Positions 25,629 through 40,230 of a stretch of 64,000 nucleotides of DNA are shown here, one piece after another. The notes beneath the pieces are model-generated. The model did no database searches and was not told the DNA's origin. It saw only the letters and a list, made by a program, of their open reading frames with translations. The translations under genes were made by a program, and so were the position numbers. Position 1 is the stretch's first letter. Each line of letters starts with the position of its first letter. Origin of the DNA: Stercorarius parasiticus (lineage: Eukaryota; Chordata; Aves; Charadriiformes; Stercorariidae); contig VWZL01000615.1 in assembly GCA_013396915.1 (NCBI GenBank), positions 193,295 to 257,294 on the forward strand. Direction: 5' to 3'.

Positions 25629-25732
25629 CCCAAATTCTGAACCTGCAATTTAAGCTTGAGTTGTATTTTACATAAATCCCACACAAAGATGTGTTAGCTA
25701 AATATGCAGCTGGTCAAATAGATGTTATATGT

Positions 25733-25745
25733 AAAAAAAAAAAAA
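25733..25745. repeat. Poly-A run (13 A)
   Basis: Thirteen A about 100 bp downstream of the old CR1 fragment. CR1 elements do not end in poly(A), so this is not its tail. Simple homopolymer. Confidence 0.8.
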
Positions 25746-28700
25746 GCCTAAACAGTGTGAAACTACTCAAAAACATGTACTCCACTTTCTAGCTATGCAA
25801 TGCTATTCAAATAATAATACTGCTACTTCATTGACTCTTTTGTTTCAATGCAAATGTTTGCATTAAAATATATGCCAGAATGGTATAAACAGAATTTTGT
25901 GAGTATTTTCACAGATTACTGTGCTGAGTATTTTTTTATTTCATTTTCTAGGCCATAGCTACATGTTACAACAGTTTCTAGATAACTATTAATTATATGT
26001 TCTGCTGAGCTGCAGAGGTGGACATTTGTTCTCTTATGGTAGCTGCTCGAATGTACTTCATAAAAGAAGTTAGAGCAGGTTCTGAGAAACTGATGTCTGC
26101 GGGATGTGTTTGAACACCAGAGGAGTCATCAGTTCTCTGTGATGATTAGAGGATTGTAACGTTCAAAAAAAATGTTGTCTTCATTTCACTGGATGACATT
26201 ACTGGCAACATTTGATAGCAGAAGTTGTGATCTTAGGTGTTTTGTGTCAGTTGTCTTTGAGTCACCAAGTTAAATGGTAGTGAAAAATTCAGTATTTCTA
26301 CCTCTTTTTCCATTTTGTAAATGCTTCCTCCTTCCTGGAAGGTAAATGGTAGAGACACACAGCTACCAACTGACAGGCAAATTTCAGTACCAATCAAACA
26401 GCCACTCAAAAAAAAAAAGAAAAAAGCCTTGGAGATATTCCTCTAAGTTTTATTTAGCATTAAACAGTATATAAAGCCAAGTAACCTTGCAAAGTTAAAA
26501 TGATGTAGAAGAATAGATGTTTGTTGTTAATGGGTTGAAGATTTTTGGTTTTGTTTGGATTTAGGGCTTTTTCTTATCTCTATTTCAGTTGCAATTGTCA
26601 GTGTGTCACTAAGAATATTTAAATGTGTATATTAAAAGTATGAGAGGTGTAAAGAATGTTAACTTCTATACAATACCGTTGCTGGTATTAAAATGTTGTT
26701 TTCAAGCATAAATGAAATAACTCTTTTAAGAAAATTACTGTGAGATTCCTATGGATGTTGTATCTCTGAGTTCATTTTAAAGAAATTGACAATTAACCCT
26801 TTCAAAGTTACTTTGAAAATATTTTAGAGGGATAAAAGCATTTGCTCAGACTTAAAGTTAACTACAAGCTAGTCTATCAGTTGTATTTCATTCAATAGCT
26901 TCATCTTTCAACAAGGGATAGTGCAGGTATGGGCACTGTTTAAGTATAAAGAATGAATTAAAACCTCTCCACAAAAACGCTTGTGGAATATTATTTTAAA
27001 ATAAGATCTCTGAATACATAGGCATTAATATATTTATGTATAAAGGTAGAGGAGAAAAACTTTAAAACAGTGCTTTTACTGTGTTCTTGGCCAGTGACAG
27101 TATTGAGATGAGGTTTTCATGAACTAATAAAAATTTTAAAGGAGTTCTGGGTTTATAAATTTCTCCGTTTGCAAGACTTCAAATCTCAATCTCAAATGAG
27201 GTGAAAAATGTTTTTGTAATCATATTCTGCTCATGTTATGTTCTAATGTTCTCTGTCTCATCTTATGATTTACAAGAAATCAGTTTTATAGCTACAGAGA
27301 GGTTTCTAAAATACTTCAAAAATATTAATTATTTCCTCCTTTTAGGACTTGCTTAGCCAGACTGATAGTACTGTATTTATAGCATCAGTATAGCTCTTAC
27401 TTAGCTAGTCTTTCTGGATGAAAATTTACAAAAGATGATTCTATGAAAAAGCAAAATAATTCTAAAGTATGTTTTTCTAGCCTCTAAACAAAATAGCAGA
27501 AATTATAGTTCATACAGAATTTATGCATTGAATTGAATGGGAATCCCTCCTCTTATTTGAATTCCATACTACCTATATATAACAGAAATAAGAAAAGCCT
27601 ACACACATACATACATCTGTATCAACCCAGCAGTGAATAGGGGTTTTTTGTGTTTTTATTCTGCAGAAAAAGTTAGCTTGGAATATTTTCAGGTATTGAT
27701 ACGACTATTTATACGTGAGTGCTGAATACTCATTGAGATGATTCCTTTGACACCTGTGTAATTAGGGTATGAATATATATTTAGTTACGCATTGCATCAG
27801 TTATGTATGTAGGATATGTGGTGTTTAGTTACATATGTGTTTTCGGAAGTACTAGTCAACGTCATTTTTATACTGAATTTTTGTTTTGCACATTCTATAA
27901 CATATGGTCAGTCTGCCGGTGCAGCCCGGAAGTTTTTGGGACAACTGGAAATGAGACCAAAATTGTCCTGTCCGTTCAATTTGCAGTGTATGTGGTGCCT
28001 TTATTCTGCTGTTAGTGCGTTATCAGATAAACAATAAGATTAAAAGGAAACAAACAAGCAGTCCCTGAAATACTGCAAAACAATATTGATGCTAAGTAAG
28101 GAAGTTATAAATGCAATTTTGAATAGGTTAATTTCTAAAAAAAATGAGTTGGTGATGGCATGACACTTCTTAAATCTATTAGTGTACATAACTGTCCCTT
28201 CTAATAGAATAAATGACAGTATTTAGTTGATGCATCCTAAAGTATTGTGGTTAGTGGCCAGATTTTTACCTGATTGCATCCTTTGAAGTGGCAGCTTGTG
28301 TTATCAACTTGGCACTAAATGATATCAGTTTCTCTTTTACAGATCTCAGTAATGTTCTGTAACAGTAAGTAAACACTGTGATAAAGAGGAATATAATTTA
28401 CATGAACAAACTGGGAATAGCATTTGCTTAAATATGTGACTTTTAATTAGTAAAGCACCACCTAATGCCAGAAACATGCTAATGAAACTAATTTATTGCT
28501 ATGTTAATTGATTGATCTACTTATAAAACTATGTAGAGACATTACACAATATTTATCTTTCAATAGAAGTGTGTTGCCAAGCACTGATGATTGTTGAAGT
28601 AAAAATATCTTAGGTATCTAAAATTTGATTAGCATGTTCAGATAATGCACAAAGTTCCGTTGCAAAAATGTACTATTCTTCTGTGGAATTTTTGCTGATA

Positions 28701-29088
28701 GAATTAAAATATTTGGAGTGGATTGTTCTTAAAACAAACATATAGTTGTCTCACTGTTATTCTTGGTTTCTGCATTCCTCACTTTGTAACTGACAGGTTT
28801 GTTTTTAGTCTCTCATAACCTATGAGGCTTGACATCAAACTTAAAAAAAGCATCATGCCTGTTTTGAGCTAATTGAAATGTGAAGAAGTAGGGCAAAGAT
28901 GGCTTGGTCAAGGTATATTCATACTTTCATCTCTTTTCCTTCTGCAAGAATTGTATTATGATGTTACATTGTCTTTTAGTTTGTGTTTTGGCATATATCG
29001 ATGTTGAAGATGTGTATTACATGCCGTTCTACAAATGTATAAAACTTTCCATGCTCTGAGTAGTTGAGAGGGTTTATGAATGTTAGAG

Positions 29089-29172
29089 GAAAATGAGGAA
29101 GGAAAAAAATACAGCAGGAGGAGTGGAAACAGTGATAAAGAGGGCAAGAATAAGCAGAGAGAGACACACACA
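29089..29172. repeat. Purine-rich (GA) stretch
   Basis: A/G-dominated sequence (GAGGAAAATGAGGAAGG, then GGAGGAG, GAGAGAGAC) ending in a short (CA)n. Low-complexity intron DNA. The Ser/Leu/Phe-rich frames on the opposite strand are by-products of this composition. Confidence 0.65.
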
Positions 29173-30356
29173 GGATGCTTAATTTAAAAGGAAGAGGGGT
29201 TGAATATATTAAGGAAGTACAGAGAAATGCTGGTACTTCGGCTTACTAGAAGCATTTGGCTTTATAAAGCTGGTTTTATCCAAACCAATGAAGATGATGT
29301 TATGGTTTTAAGTTTTGATTTTACAAGTGATGTATCTGGGATTTGACAAGTTATTTGTTAAATAATCAAAACTTTGTTTCTGGCTTTAAAGTATAGGACA
29401 CTAAAAACTTTAATAGTCATTGCAAAAGCATGTCGAGTCTGTCATATAGCATTTGTGGCAACTCTGCTACTCCTTTCCATGTTGTAAAGAACTGTCCTGC
29501 ATCCTCCTATTTTGTTCGGACCTAAGGTTTGCAAAATTATTTCTTACTTTATTACCACTGGTTAGTCTTTTTAAATGGTCTGAATAAATGCTAAAATCTG
29601 TAAATTGAGCTAGGAAGAGAAAATTATCTGTGGAATATGATGGCTTCAATAATGCAAACAATAGCATAGTTTTACTCCATTGTTTATGAAAGACTTTGCA
29701 GGAGAGTTAAGGAAGCTCTGTTTTAACTTGAGTACATAATTGACCACATCTTAGTTTATCTTTGAGGATTCTTCCAGCACGCTTATGTCAGAAGTGTATG
29801 GAAAAACACTCCCTTGAAATACTTGTGGAAGATGCTACCTAAGCTAGGAAGAATAATGTATCTGTACTAGCAAGAAATTTTATTTGCTCTCCTCTCTTTT
29901 GATCCCAAGGGGCAGCTTGCAGTACAGAGATGCAATTAAAAGTATTGTAGAGAGAAAAGCTCCTTGATCGGATTTGTGATCAGAGCAATGATATATCCAA
30001 ATTTGTGTTCATGTTCCCTGTGTTTTCCCCCCTCCCTGTCTACATAAAATCATCAACAAGATCTGCTTTACATACAAATGTTGTAGTCCTTTACATTTTA
30101 GATCAAAATTTAAGCAAAGCGAAAATTTGGATGTTTTGATACTTTAAAAACTATTTTTGAGGTTGTTAATCTTTTTCTCAATTGTTAAAAAGGACTAGAA
30201 ACTCTGTTGGGTTTTCTGAGTTCTTTGTTCCTCTCAGCTGCATTTCTCTAGGTTGTATTTCTTTTTCCAGCAGTTGGTCTTAAGAGAAATTTGCCAGCAG
30301 TAGTCAATGTAAATAGGTTTTATTCCAGTGAAAGAATTTGTTTATGTGCACGTGTC

Positions 30357-30432
30357 TGACTCCTGCCCACCTGTTTTCTCACTCTTGCTCACACTTTCTT
30401 GCTCTCGCTTGCATTTTCTCAGTCTTTCACTT
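30357..30432. repeat. Pyrimidine-rich stretch with imperfect internal repeats
   Basis: C/T-dominated sequence containing repeated CTTGCTC and TTTTCTCA motifs on the + strand. Low-complexity intron DNA. It is not followed by a plausible exon, so I do not read it as a splice acceptor. Confidence 0.6.
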
Positions 30433-32053
30433 TTAAGGCATTACTGAGGCAGAAGTGTTTCAGTATTCAGTATAAGTGAAATTGAAAACATTTTCTCCTG
30501 CAGATTATGGGTAATAGTGAAAGTACTACGAAAACACATCCTTCTAAACTCACCCTAATGAAACACCTCAGTGTTTTATTGTTCCAGGACTAAGACACCT
30601 CAAAGAAAAGGCGTTTGTCATTTGTTTGCCTTGGTGTGATGCTCAATAAAACTGGTATGTCATACAGAAACTCCATAATACTGTAGGATTTTATGTATTG
30701 TATGTATTGCCTCATTACTGAGTCTTGCCATTAAAAAAAATAAATCACTTTTAAATAGTATGACTCTTACACCAATTACCATCTCAGTAAAGACAGTGAG
30801 ACTTGCTCTGCAAAGTTAATTACTATGAATTGTTCAACAGGCCTCACAAATAGGTATTCATGAGCATATTTCCATCAAGTAGATTTTTGTCATGCTTCTT
30901 TGTATTCAGAGTGACCTTTACAGTGCTTATGAGAAGAATATTTTAGTGTATACTGTAATAGAATTGAATGCTCTTCAGTCACTGTTGGAAGCATTTGAGG
31001 GCTTGTGATTTTTTTACAGTTGCCTCAGAATAAACTCTTGTTTAATGCTGCCTGAGAAAGTAAGAATGTTAAAACAGGCAATACTGATATTTTATGTTTA
31101 AAATTGTTGAAACAAATGAGGGAGAGGATATGGTATGGTATTTCTTTTACATGTGTGGAAATGTACACGAAATGTTCTCCATTGCATGGTTTAAAAGAAT
31201 GGGGCAAAAATTTAAAGCAAGTAGATTGACAGTAACAGTCAAAAAGCATTTTATGTGCTGCTGTTGGCAGCTAATTGGTATATATCAGTTTCCTTTATAA
31301 ATGCACAACTTACAAAGCTTTGAAACAAGTGGAGATAATGTTGAACAAAGCCATGTTCAATATTACAGCAAGCTTCAGTGCTGTACAAAATGAGTTTTAA
31401 CTGTGCTCTGCATTTTCTGATGAGTCTATTTCCAACTGTCTTTTGCAAATAATAAAAAAGGCTCTGAGAGTTAGTGAAAATGCCGCGTTGCCTACCATGA
31501 AAATATGAAATCATCAATTTACCTAATGTTTTTTTCGTTTAACACCTTTATAACATGCAGAAATAGTTTAATGTCACTTCAAGTCTCCTTTATTACTCTT
31601 GATTACGCCTGGTTCCCAGTTTGTACAAGGTAATTGTTTTGCATAACCATTTTTTCTTAGTCTAGGCAACTTGGGTCAAGATGGGATGCTGGCCAGTTTA
31701 AATAAGGAACTGGTTGGATCAAGATACTTCTGAATGTTTTTTTGATTGGGCCCTAGGAATTCTATCATCACTTTCTGTCATTTTCCCTCCCAGTTAAGAA
31801 CCGGCTTAGTAATGAAAGATCATTCTGAGAGAAGAGCTGTTGTTCTCAGTAGGATTTACTACTTCCTTTTTGTCCTGCTCTTTTACTGCTTGCTAATAAA
31901 CTCAGCAAGTCTTTAGCATGAGACAGGTTTTCTAAACTGTGCAGTTGATGTCTCTAACGTGCTTAACTTGTAGCAGTGCAAGAAGAGGTTAAGTTTTTTC
32001 TCATAAAAGAACATACAGCAGCTAAAGTTTTGTGTCATTACAGCAGTGATCTT

Positions 32054-32067
32054 GTTTCCTTGGTAAC
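32054..32067. promoter_or_regulatory. RFX X-box-like motif (candidate)
   Basis: GTTTCCTTGGTAAC has a complete RGYAAC half site and a near-complete left half. It is flanked by TTGTT and AACAA, which extend the dyad symmetry. Intronic and with no visible promoter context, so only a candidate. Confidence 0.3.
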
Positions 32068-35000
32068 AAGCAAGTCATATGCATTCCCTTGTTAAAAAGT
32101 GAACTCTCATATATTCAGGTGTTTCTGTACTGCAGCAGGTGTTTCTGAAATTGGTAGCAAAGAATGGGCTATAGAGCCGGTAAAGAAAGTTTCAATTTTG
32201 AAGCTAGGCAAAATAGGGAGAATAGGTTCATAATTCTCTCCTTTATTTTGCAAGTAACATAAAATTAAACAAGAAAAGAGACTTGCAAAAATATAATTTT
32301 AATCTCTGCCACCCCTGTTTTCCTGTCTTTCAGTTTTCAGCTCTTAATTTAAATTTACATTTCTGTCAATGAGGTAGTAATATAACAACAAATTGTAATG
32401 CTGAGTACTCAGAAGGTTAACTTACACCAATAAAGTCAAATCTTTAATATATTTTGGAATTAAAACAGCTGACATTGTAAATTATCTTGAATAAAAAAAA
32501 AGTTATTTGGAAGACTGATGCATTTGAGCACCAATTCTTGATATCCAGTAATGAATAGTCACAGATAGGAAGAAATGTTGTGGAATAGGGAGGGAGTTGT
32601 TTGTGTATCACTTCTGCAAGTGACTGTGACTCATAAGACTCTCCACCACCTTCCCTGTGTTTGAAAACTCTTGCTTCTGGGGCATGTATCTTTTTTTGAG
32701 AAAGAGGTTTCTTTCTGCTTCCTGTGGTTGGAAAGTTTAGTCCTTCCTTGAAGGGTCAGGTTGGTTGGATTTTTTCCTCAGTCCTGGTGGCAGCAGTGAC
32801 AAAGGAGCCTCACTCCTTTGAAGTTCAGTTGTAAAAAAACTCAATTAACTGTCCATTTTCTCAGATGGTGTTTTTACAGCAAACATTAGCCTAGTAACTG
32901 AGAATAATGCTGCTTAAGACTATAAATTTTAAAATGTAAGATATTACTACCATCCATTCCCAAATATATCTTACACATATAGGAAGTCAATTTGTAGAGC
33001 AGGACATATATTTAAAATAAATGTGGAGATCACTTGTTATTTTATTAGAAAGAGATAACTAGTAAGTTTTTAGACACCCAGCCATGGCACTGAGAAAATA
33101 TATGAATCCCTTTGCAGAGTCTGCAATGTCTGCAGGGTCTGAATGTGACCCTTTCTATTGCCCATCAACAAAACCACATTATTCCTATCAGTGTATTTAC
33201 TGCATATTCCCCTAACTGGCAAGTATTTGCCCAGGTGGATTTGGTTAGCTGAATCATAAACTATTTCTAATTATAAACACACACAAAAAAAATGCTACTT
33301 CTATTTTGTCCATACCTAAGTCATAAACAATAGATCCAATAATCTTTTAGGCTCCTTATGCCAGTTTTGAATATAGAACAAATTTTTGCATCCTAGCTAT
33401 GAACAGTGGAATACTAGAAATGCTAACATAATTAAGTGTGCAGTACTTCAAAGTGTACTCATTCTTGATAGCATGAAACATTTTACTATGGAATAAGGTA
33501 TCGAAAAATCAGTTTACCTTTTTTTGCTTTCAGCAACATTGAAAGACATCTTGAAACCTTTTCTTTGCAATGTGGCATGATTTTCAAAGTGAATAAGAGA
33601 ATAAAGTTATTCTATGATAGCTTTACTTGACATTCAAATACAGAATTAATGTATGTTTCTTGTAAGCATTGTGGTTTTGTGCAAATGTGCTCACTTTACT
33701 CTCTTTTTACCATCTGGTAATGGTCTGTGCAATGAGTATTCTGAATTCAGTTGTTACCCATGTATAGAGCAAAGTAAATGCCTGGCAAAAAGAGATTCCT
33801 CTGCTTTGCAAGTCTGACCAGCTTGGTGGTCATTCAGTGTACCTCTTCTCTGGATACTGGGGCAAAACTTTATTGTTCTTTTAATCCTCAGGTCTATAAG
33901 CTCCCATTCTCTGCGTCTCATACCTTGAATATATTTTTGCGAAGCGCCTTTTTTCTTCACCTAGCAAATAATTTAACTTTCTTTTAACTAAGAAATGACG
34001 GGGGTTTAAGTTGATAATTTTATATGGATGATCCTTGTTTTTTCTGACCGTGGGCCTTGTACAGCCAGGCCAAATGATATTCACCAATTGCAGTTATCAT
34101 GGCTTGAGTCACATTTGGTTTTAACTCTAGTTTTAACTCTCTTCCAATGGTGTAAAACATATCCTGAATATACAAGCTGAGCTGAGAGTTAATAAGATTA
34201 TAGCATTACCAATAACAGGCAACTAAAAGCTAAGCTATTGTTCTGAATTTTATTCGGACTGTTTGAAGTTCTTTTTATTTAATATTTGTCCACTTCCAAT
34301 GAAGAAGATACTTTTGTATTTAACTAAAAATTTCCAAAATGCTGCCACGCATATTTTAGGTTTCTGAGGAATCTTTCGGCATAATTCAGGATGTCTAGGT
34401 GTGAAATTCCTCCCCCTCCTGCCCTTTTTTTTTTGTACCAGAAACTTGGAAAATGCATTGCCTCAGTAAGAAACATTTTCCTTGTACAGTTCTAAAACTC
34501 TGTTGTCTCTGTTTATTGGCATCAATGTACTGTAACTAGATATATAAAATTATGAAATGTTCATGTGTGGGGCATATGCGGATCCTCAAAAAATTAAATC
34601 TAGATTGCAATTTTAATACTATTTAAAATACAGACATTTGTAATATCATCTGTATCAGGCTACTGTGCTCATTCTCTAGGCCTAAGGTATGAATTCTATG
34701 CAGAACTATAGGAAATCGAAACACTTGCCTAGGTAATCTAATAAGCAGCTCTTCCAGATGCAGTATTATGGTTGATTCTGACTGTATTTGTATCTCTGAT
34801 TCATTGCGGCATTCTGTTAGTCTTTTAGTTCTGTGCACTGCTCAGCCTGTGCACGTTGCATAGCTCAGCCAGGCTTGCCCAGAGCCTCAAAGTCTGCCTG
34901 TCAACTCAATTTACCAGTCTCTCTTTGTGAAATTAAGTCTGACTGAGAGCTTGAGATAGGTGTATTCTGAGTTCAGCAGGCTCTGCAGTGGGTTAATGTG

Positions 35001-38000
35001 TTATTTGTATTGTGTTTGTCTCCAGATGGAATGCCATAGTGTTATACTTAAATCTTGGATAAAACAAATGCATGTTTTAGTTCTCATACAAAACGATAAT
35101 CAAGAGTTGCAAAGTATAACCATGAAAATAGTAAAATGCAAAACAATATACGTAAGACTGCTTTCCATTAACCTCCTACTCTGTATCTGATTACTAACAG
35201 TTATAAAATAATGACATTTGAAATTTTTACATTTGGAAGAGATTGACATCTCTGCAGGACTGATAAAAACTTTTCTTGTAAGCATGTAGAACGTATTTCT
35301 ACCTGAATAGCTAAGAAATCTTACAGGGCATTTCTTTTCTTCCTTCCCTTCAAATAAAAGTAATTATCAAAGTTTCAGATTTTTTTTGTGTTCATTAACA
35401 AGTATACATGATTTGTAAAGGAAGCTGGGTCTAATACTCTTGTTTGCAATTGCCTAGTTATTTCTTTTTACAATGTAAAACAGTTTGTGCCATGATTACT
35501 GTAGTAGGATTCTTTTAAAAGAAATTGCTCCAATAATACACCTAATTTAATGAAGAATGGTTTTATTTTCTGTGTATTTTCCTGAATTCTCTAGTAAATC
35601 AGACTAGACATGTCTGGATGCTTTATTTCCTAGTTATCCTCTCTGTCCCTAACAATTTGCCCCATTATTCTGATGGAACTCACTTTGTCAGAGGAGGAGA
35701 GCACAGAGGAGTTTGCAACTAAAGCAATCAATAGTTGAGAATTTGCTAAAACATTGGGGTTGTAAGCAAGTGCAGATGCCTCAATGTTTTTGCTGTCCAT
35801 ACTGTATGGTGGTGTCTACCTGCCAACATCTGGGAGCTCTCATGCTTTAAGCTACCAAAGCTGTATCCTTCTGTTCCTTTTCGATCAAGGTCCTAAATAC
35901 TAATATAACTTTTTTAAAATGGGCACAGAATTTTCAATATAAAAGTTCCACAAACATATAGAATATTATGTTACATCCTCATACATCTTTTTTATGTAGC
36001 ATCCAAGTCATCAAAGAGTGCCACACTGGCCAAAAAAAAAATCAAAGTGAATATTTTTATTTGATATGAAGATAATTTTTTGTTGGTATAATTACCTCCT
36101 GGTTAGTAGAATCTGATATCAGACTTCATGACAATTATAAATATAAAGCATTGACATACGCTTAATTATCCTTGTTTGCCACGACAGTAATATTGTCAAA
36201 GAATACAAGTTAAACAAGACCACCTTTGCCCAAATCTACATGAATTCCCTGTAATGAAATTGTGGCTTTGAAAGCTTACTTTCTGGCCTACTAAATCCTG
36301 GAGAACCGTTTGTAATATTTATTCTACAGCTGCACATATACTAGCTGATAACTAGCTTGTTAAGTTTCTCTTTATGGAGATTATTTTAAGAAAATTGCCA
36401 GCTTTAGATATTCACCGTCAAATATCAGCATATGTAGCTGAAGATTACATAACAGCTAGTTCAGGAGGTGTATTTTGGGGAATTTATAGGTAGGGGAATG
36501 GGACCATCTGCAGGTCTCTTACAGAAAATAAGTGTACCACCATAAAGTGTTTTGGAAACTATTCATATAAACATGTTGTTTTGTAAGAAGCCATCTGGTC
36601 AGTCAGAGCAATCTGTGTGCAAGTGCAGATGGATATGAGAGCTCTGGGACCCATAACCCTTAGTTACCATTCACAATCTTCAAAACAATGCCTTAGAGGA
36701 GACCCCTTTTGATGATATATTATTCCATTGTGTACAGCGATAGCTCGAATGCTCCAAAATCTGGTCTCTTTTTTGGAATGGCAGAGTACTGGAAAAGTCC
36801 ATGACATTTCCAGGAAGAGAAATTTTCAAAGTTACATTCTCCGTACAGCTGAAAGCAGATTTCAGGTAGGTAGTGTAGACAAGTTCTCATAGCCCAAATC
36901 ACTTTTAGTGATTTTGTTCTTTTTTTTTTTTAAATTAGAATTTGAAATGTACAGCTGAAGAGGGAAGTAATTTAATTAAATGTATGTTCACAGAATGAAT
37001 AGAAACTGATTAATGGAACTGAAAAAACCAAACCAAATAATCTCTTGTTTTATAAAATAGTTATATTGTATTTATAATATATTTGGAAGTTGCATACTGT
37101 GCAACTGTGTCACTTCAAGAGGTTTTTAAAGCCATACTATTCTAACAAAGGGTGAGGTTATTTCTATTCCTGACTTTCTTTGATGTGTTGAAAGGAACTT
37201 AAGGGCTTCTGACTTACTTTAACCAGTCTGCATGGCAAAATATATCACTAAAAGTACACTTCCCTGGCCTGAGTGACATGACCTGAAGAAAATTCCATCT
37301 GGAGATCCATGTGAAGTTCAAATCTCTACTTAGAAAAATATTATCTAGAATCATAAAGATGATAGACGTGGTTTATAACAGATAACTCCAGTGGCTTAAA
37401 TTTAGAGTGTATGTTCAAGGGAAAGTCTTTGATTTGCTATTTTTGGCTTGAATTCTGTTAAAAGGGAAGCTTGATTAAGGTATTTGCCAACAACGCAGAC
37501 CATCTAAAAAATCATTTTTATTCCAAGACTTTCTAAAATGGAAGAAATCACAGACCAGTAAGTTTGTATTTGATATACAAAGGCAGCACGCTCCAGTAAC
37601 AGCATGATCTAGTGGATTTATTGTTTAGGAGCTGGGGTCTGAATAACATGACCTAACAAGTTAGCTGTGTCTCCTTTTGGTCAGGGCAGTAGACCTGTGT
37701 TCTCTCTTCAGTTCCCAAACACCCGTTGTCTTATCACCAAATTGTCCGATACTCTGTGAAATTGAAAACAGTGTTTTTTCAAGATATCTGATGCAGAAAA
37801 ACAATGAACAATTCCTGTAAGTCACTGCATGCTCTCATTTCCTACTGATGAGAGTCACAGTGGGGCACAGCAAGCATCAGTCAAGCGCTGTTGGTGTTCT
37901 GTAGCCTGCAGGTCAGGCTTTTGTGCAGAAGTAATCACTCTAGATTAAGGAAAGGGCCCTTTTAATATTGGGTGGTTCTCTGTGACATTTGCAAACATTT

Positions 38001-38181
38001 TTGGCACAGGATGGCATTTGCAGGCAGTTTTGGCATAGTGTATTTATGTAATCCAGTGTCAGAAATATCGCAAGCTAAGCTCTCAAACATGAGTTTATGA
38101 TGTTTGCTACGGATCTCCTGAAATGTCAATGTCTCAGTTCAGTTGCCCTTGAGGAATCTGTTAGGGAGGAGAGAAGAGGAA

Positions 38182-38224
38182 GAAAAAAAAAAAANNAAAA
38201 AAAAAAAAAGAAAAAAAAAAAAAA
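38182..38224. repeat. Poly-A tract with two unresolved bases
   Basis: About 40 A residues with one G and two N (38195-38196), preceded by a purine-rich GGGAGGAGAGAAGAGGAAG. The N pair shows the true length was not resolved by the assembly. Confidence 0.85.
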
Positions 38225-39765
38225 GAGGCATAAGTATTGAATATACATTGTTCTTTAAATCAGAATGCTTATGTGTAAATATACTCCCATGTGTAAATTT
38301 TACATAATTACTAGAATGGCAGGTTTTAAAAAAAATTAATTTGCTGATGAAACAACATGACTTTAAATTTTTTCTTTTCATGTAATTGTTAGATTTGGAG
38401 TATGGCGAGAAAAACTATTCTGTAGTGCTTATTTCACTGGCAATAAAACCAAAGATTAAGTTTAATTACTTTTCCACAGTGGAAAAGATTTTGAGAAGCG
38501 AAAGAGGCTTTGCTGAGAGATGGATATAAGGGATTTATTCCTTTCTCTTAGCATATGAAACAGTAAGGAATACTCCTGAAAATGTGTTTTAGAAAAATCT
38601 GTTGATACGTCTTATGTTGCAGTCTTCCAGTGCTTATTCATACTCCTTTCTGTGCAACACTGACAGTAATGGATAAATGGATGCATTCATTCAAATACAT
38701 GAAGCAAATCGTCTTCACAAGGGAGGTATCTTTGTACTTGTGCATGTACTTGGCTTTAATCCAGACCGTAACAAGTTTGTTTATGCCTAACTGCACAGTT
38801 TTTCAAAAGGAGGTGGGTTATTTCTTTTCCTTATTTGAAGTTGTATTGAAAAATATTTCAGCAGCCATCAGTTTCTCATGTGAAAACGGCATGAATTAGC
38901 TACAGGCCATCACTGAAATTCAAAACATTCTACAGAAGCTTTGTTCCTGGCTTTGTTAATCTGCCAGCTATAAACATAGTCCATTCAATTCTGTTGTATT
39001 TCAGATGCTATTTCTGTGGTGTATTTTTAATATGTTTGGCACTTCTGTGGTGATAGCAGAATCCATGAACAGTTAGCTGAAGGATTCTAGAATAACTTGG
39101 TGTAATTATAGGCACTCTTCTATTAATAACAAAAATTAATGGTATTCATACATACTTCCCTGCCATATCACTCCACCTCATTAACAAATGAGTAAAGAAA
39201 GTGGTTGTTGCTAGTTTTTTAGGAATATTCTTTAGACTGCTTCAGAGGTCTCCAAATGCGTTCTCTGTAGGTACAAATTTAGGCCAAATGTCAGTTCAGA
39301 AGTGCAAAATGACCCGAACTGTTGAGGTCTATGCAGAAATGGTAGAGGTAGCTTCATCACACAGTCCTGGTTCGTCTGCAGCATGCAGAGATTGCACAGA
39401 TAACCTCTCCAGGCTTCTTCCGCTTGCTGTTTCAGTATGGCCCTAACCCAGGGACAAGATGACTGGAGTACTTTGCATATTTACAACATCGGTCTAAGTA
39501 TAACATCAGGCTATTCTTGTCTATGATGATGTAGTCAGAATAGCTGCAGATTTCCTAATGCAGATCTGCTTTATAGTGAAACAGGCTTCTTCAGTTTACT
39601 ATTACTAAAATAACACAATTTTAGACAGAAATTACAGGAAGGATTTGTACTGGGATGGCTGATGTCACTGTCTCCAAGAGCAGACCAGAGTAATTTTTCT
39701 TCAGATCTTCACATATTAATTACACGGGCCCCCAGAGTTTGATTGTACCAAGAGCAGTATGAAGG

Positions 39766-39777
39766 TTTTTTTTTTTT
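39766..39777. repeat. Poly-T run (12 T)
   Basis: Twelve T on the + strand, a simple homopolymer in the last intron. A similar 12-T run lies at 36920-36931. Confidence 0.8.
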
Positions 39778-40209
39778 ACATTAAGATTTTAAAAGCGTGA
39801 CGTAATTACACTTAATAGTAAGAGTTTAGTAAAATGCATGATATGTGGTAAGAAGGAGAAGCACTAATGTGTGGGTCTGCAGGGATTGCTGTTCACTGTA
39901 GAAAGTGTTAGAAAGCTGTCCCTTGTAAACAGCTTGCATACAATTGCTTAATTTTGCAACTGCAAAATGAGCCAAAGAGGCTGTTTCTTACTATTCCATG
40001 TCTATTTTAACTCTAAAATCTCATTTCTGAAATTTTATTCTAACCTTTAAGAACTCAGAAATTAATTCTTTATAAGAGATTTAACTTATGAGTCTTAACA
40101 CAGTTTTTGGGTAAATCGTAAATATTCTGAACAGCTCTGAATCTCTGGCTCCTTTAAGAATCTTTCAGTGGAAGACTCCTACAGATTAAGAGAGATAAAT
40201 CCCAAAGCA

Positions 40210-40230
40210 CTAGCTATTGAGAATAGCTAG
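40210..40230. repeat. Perfect 9-bp inverted repeat with 3-nt loop
   Basis: CTAGCTATT (40210-40218) and AATAGCTAG (40222-40230) are exact reverse complements around GAG. This is a tight hairpin in AT-rich intron DNA. No further arms extend it into a microRNA-like precursor. Confidence 0.7.

Noticed and set aside
25415..25684. 89-codon - strand frame
   Set aside because: It is the antisense of the old CR1 fragment, so a repeat by-product.
38182..38224. Poly-A tract considered as the tail of a processed pseudogene or SINE
   Set aside because: The sequence before it is a purine-rich tract without any gene-like or SINE-like body; target duplications are not visible.
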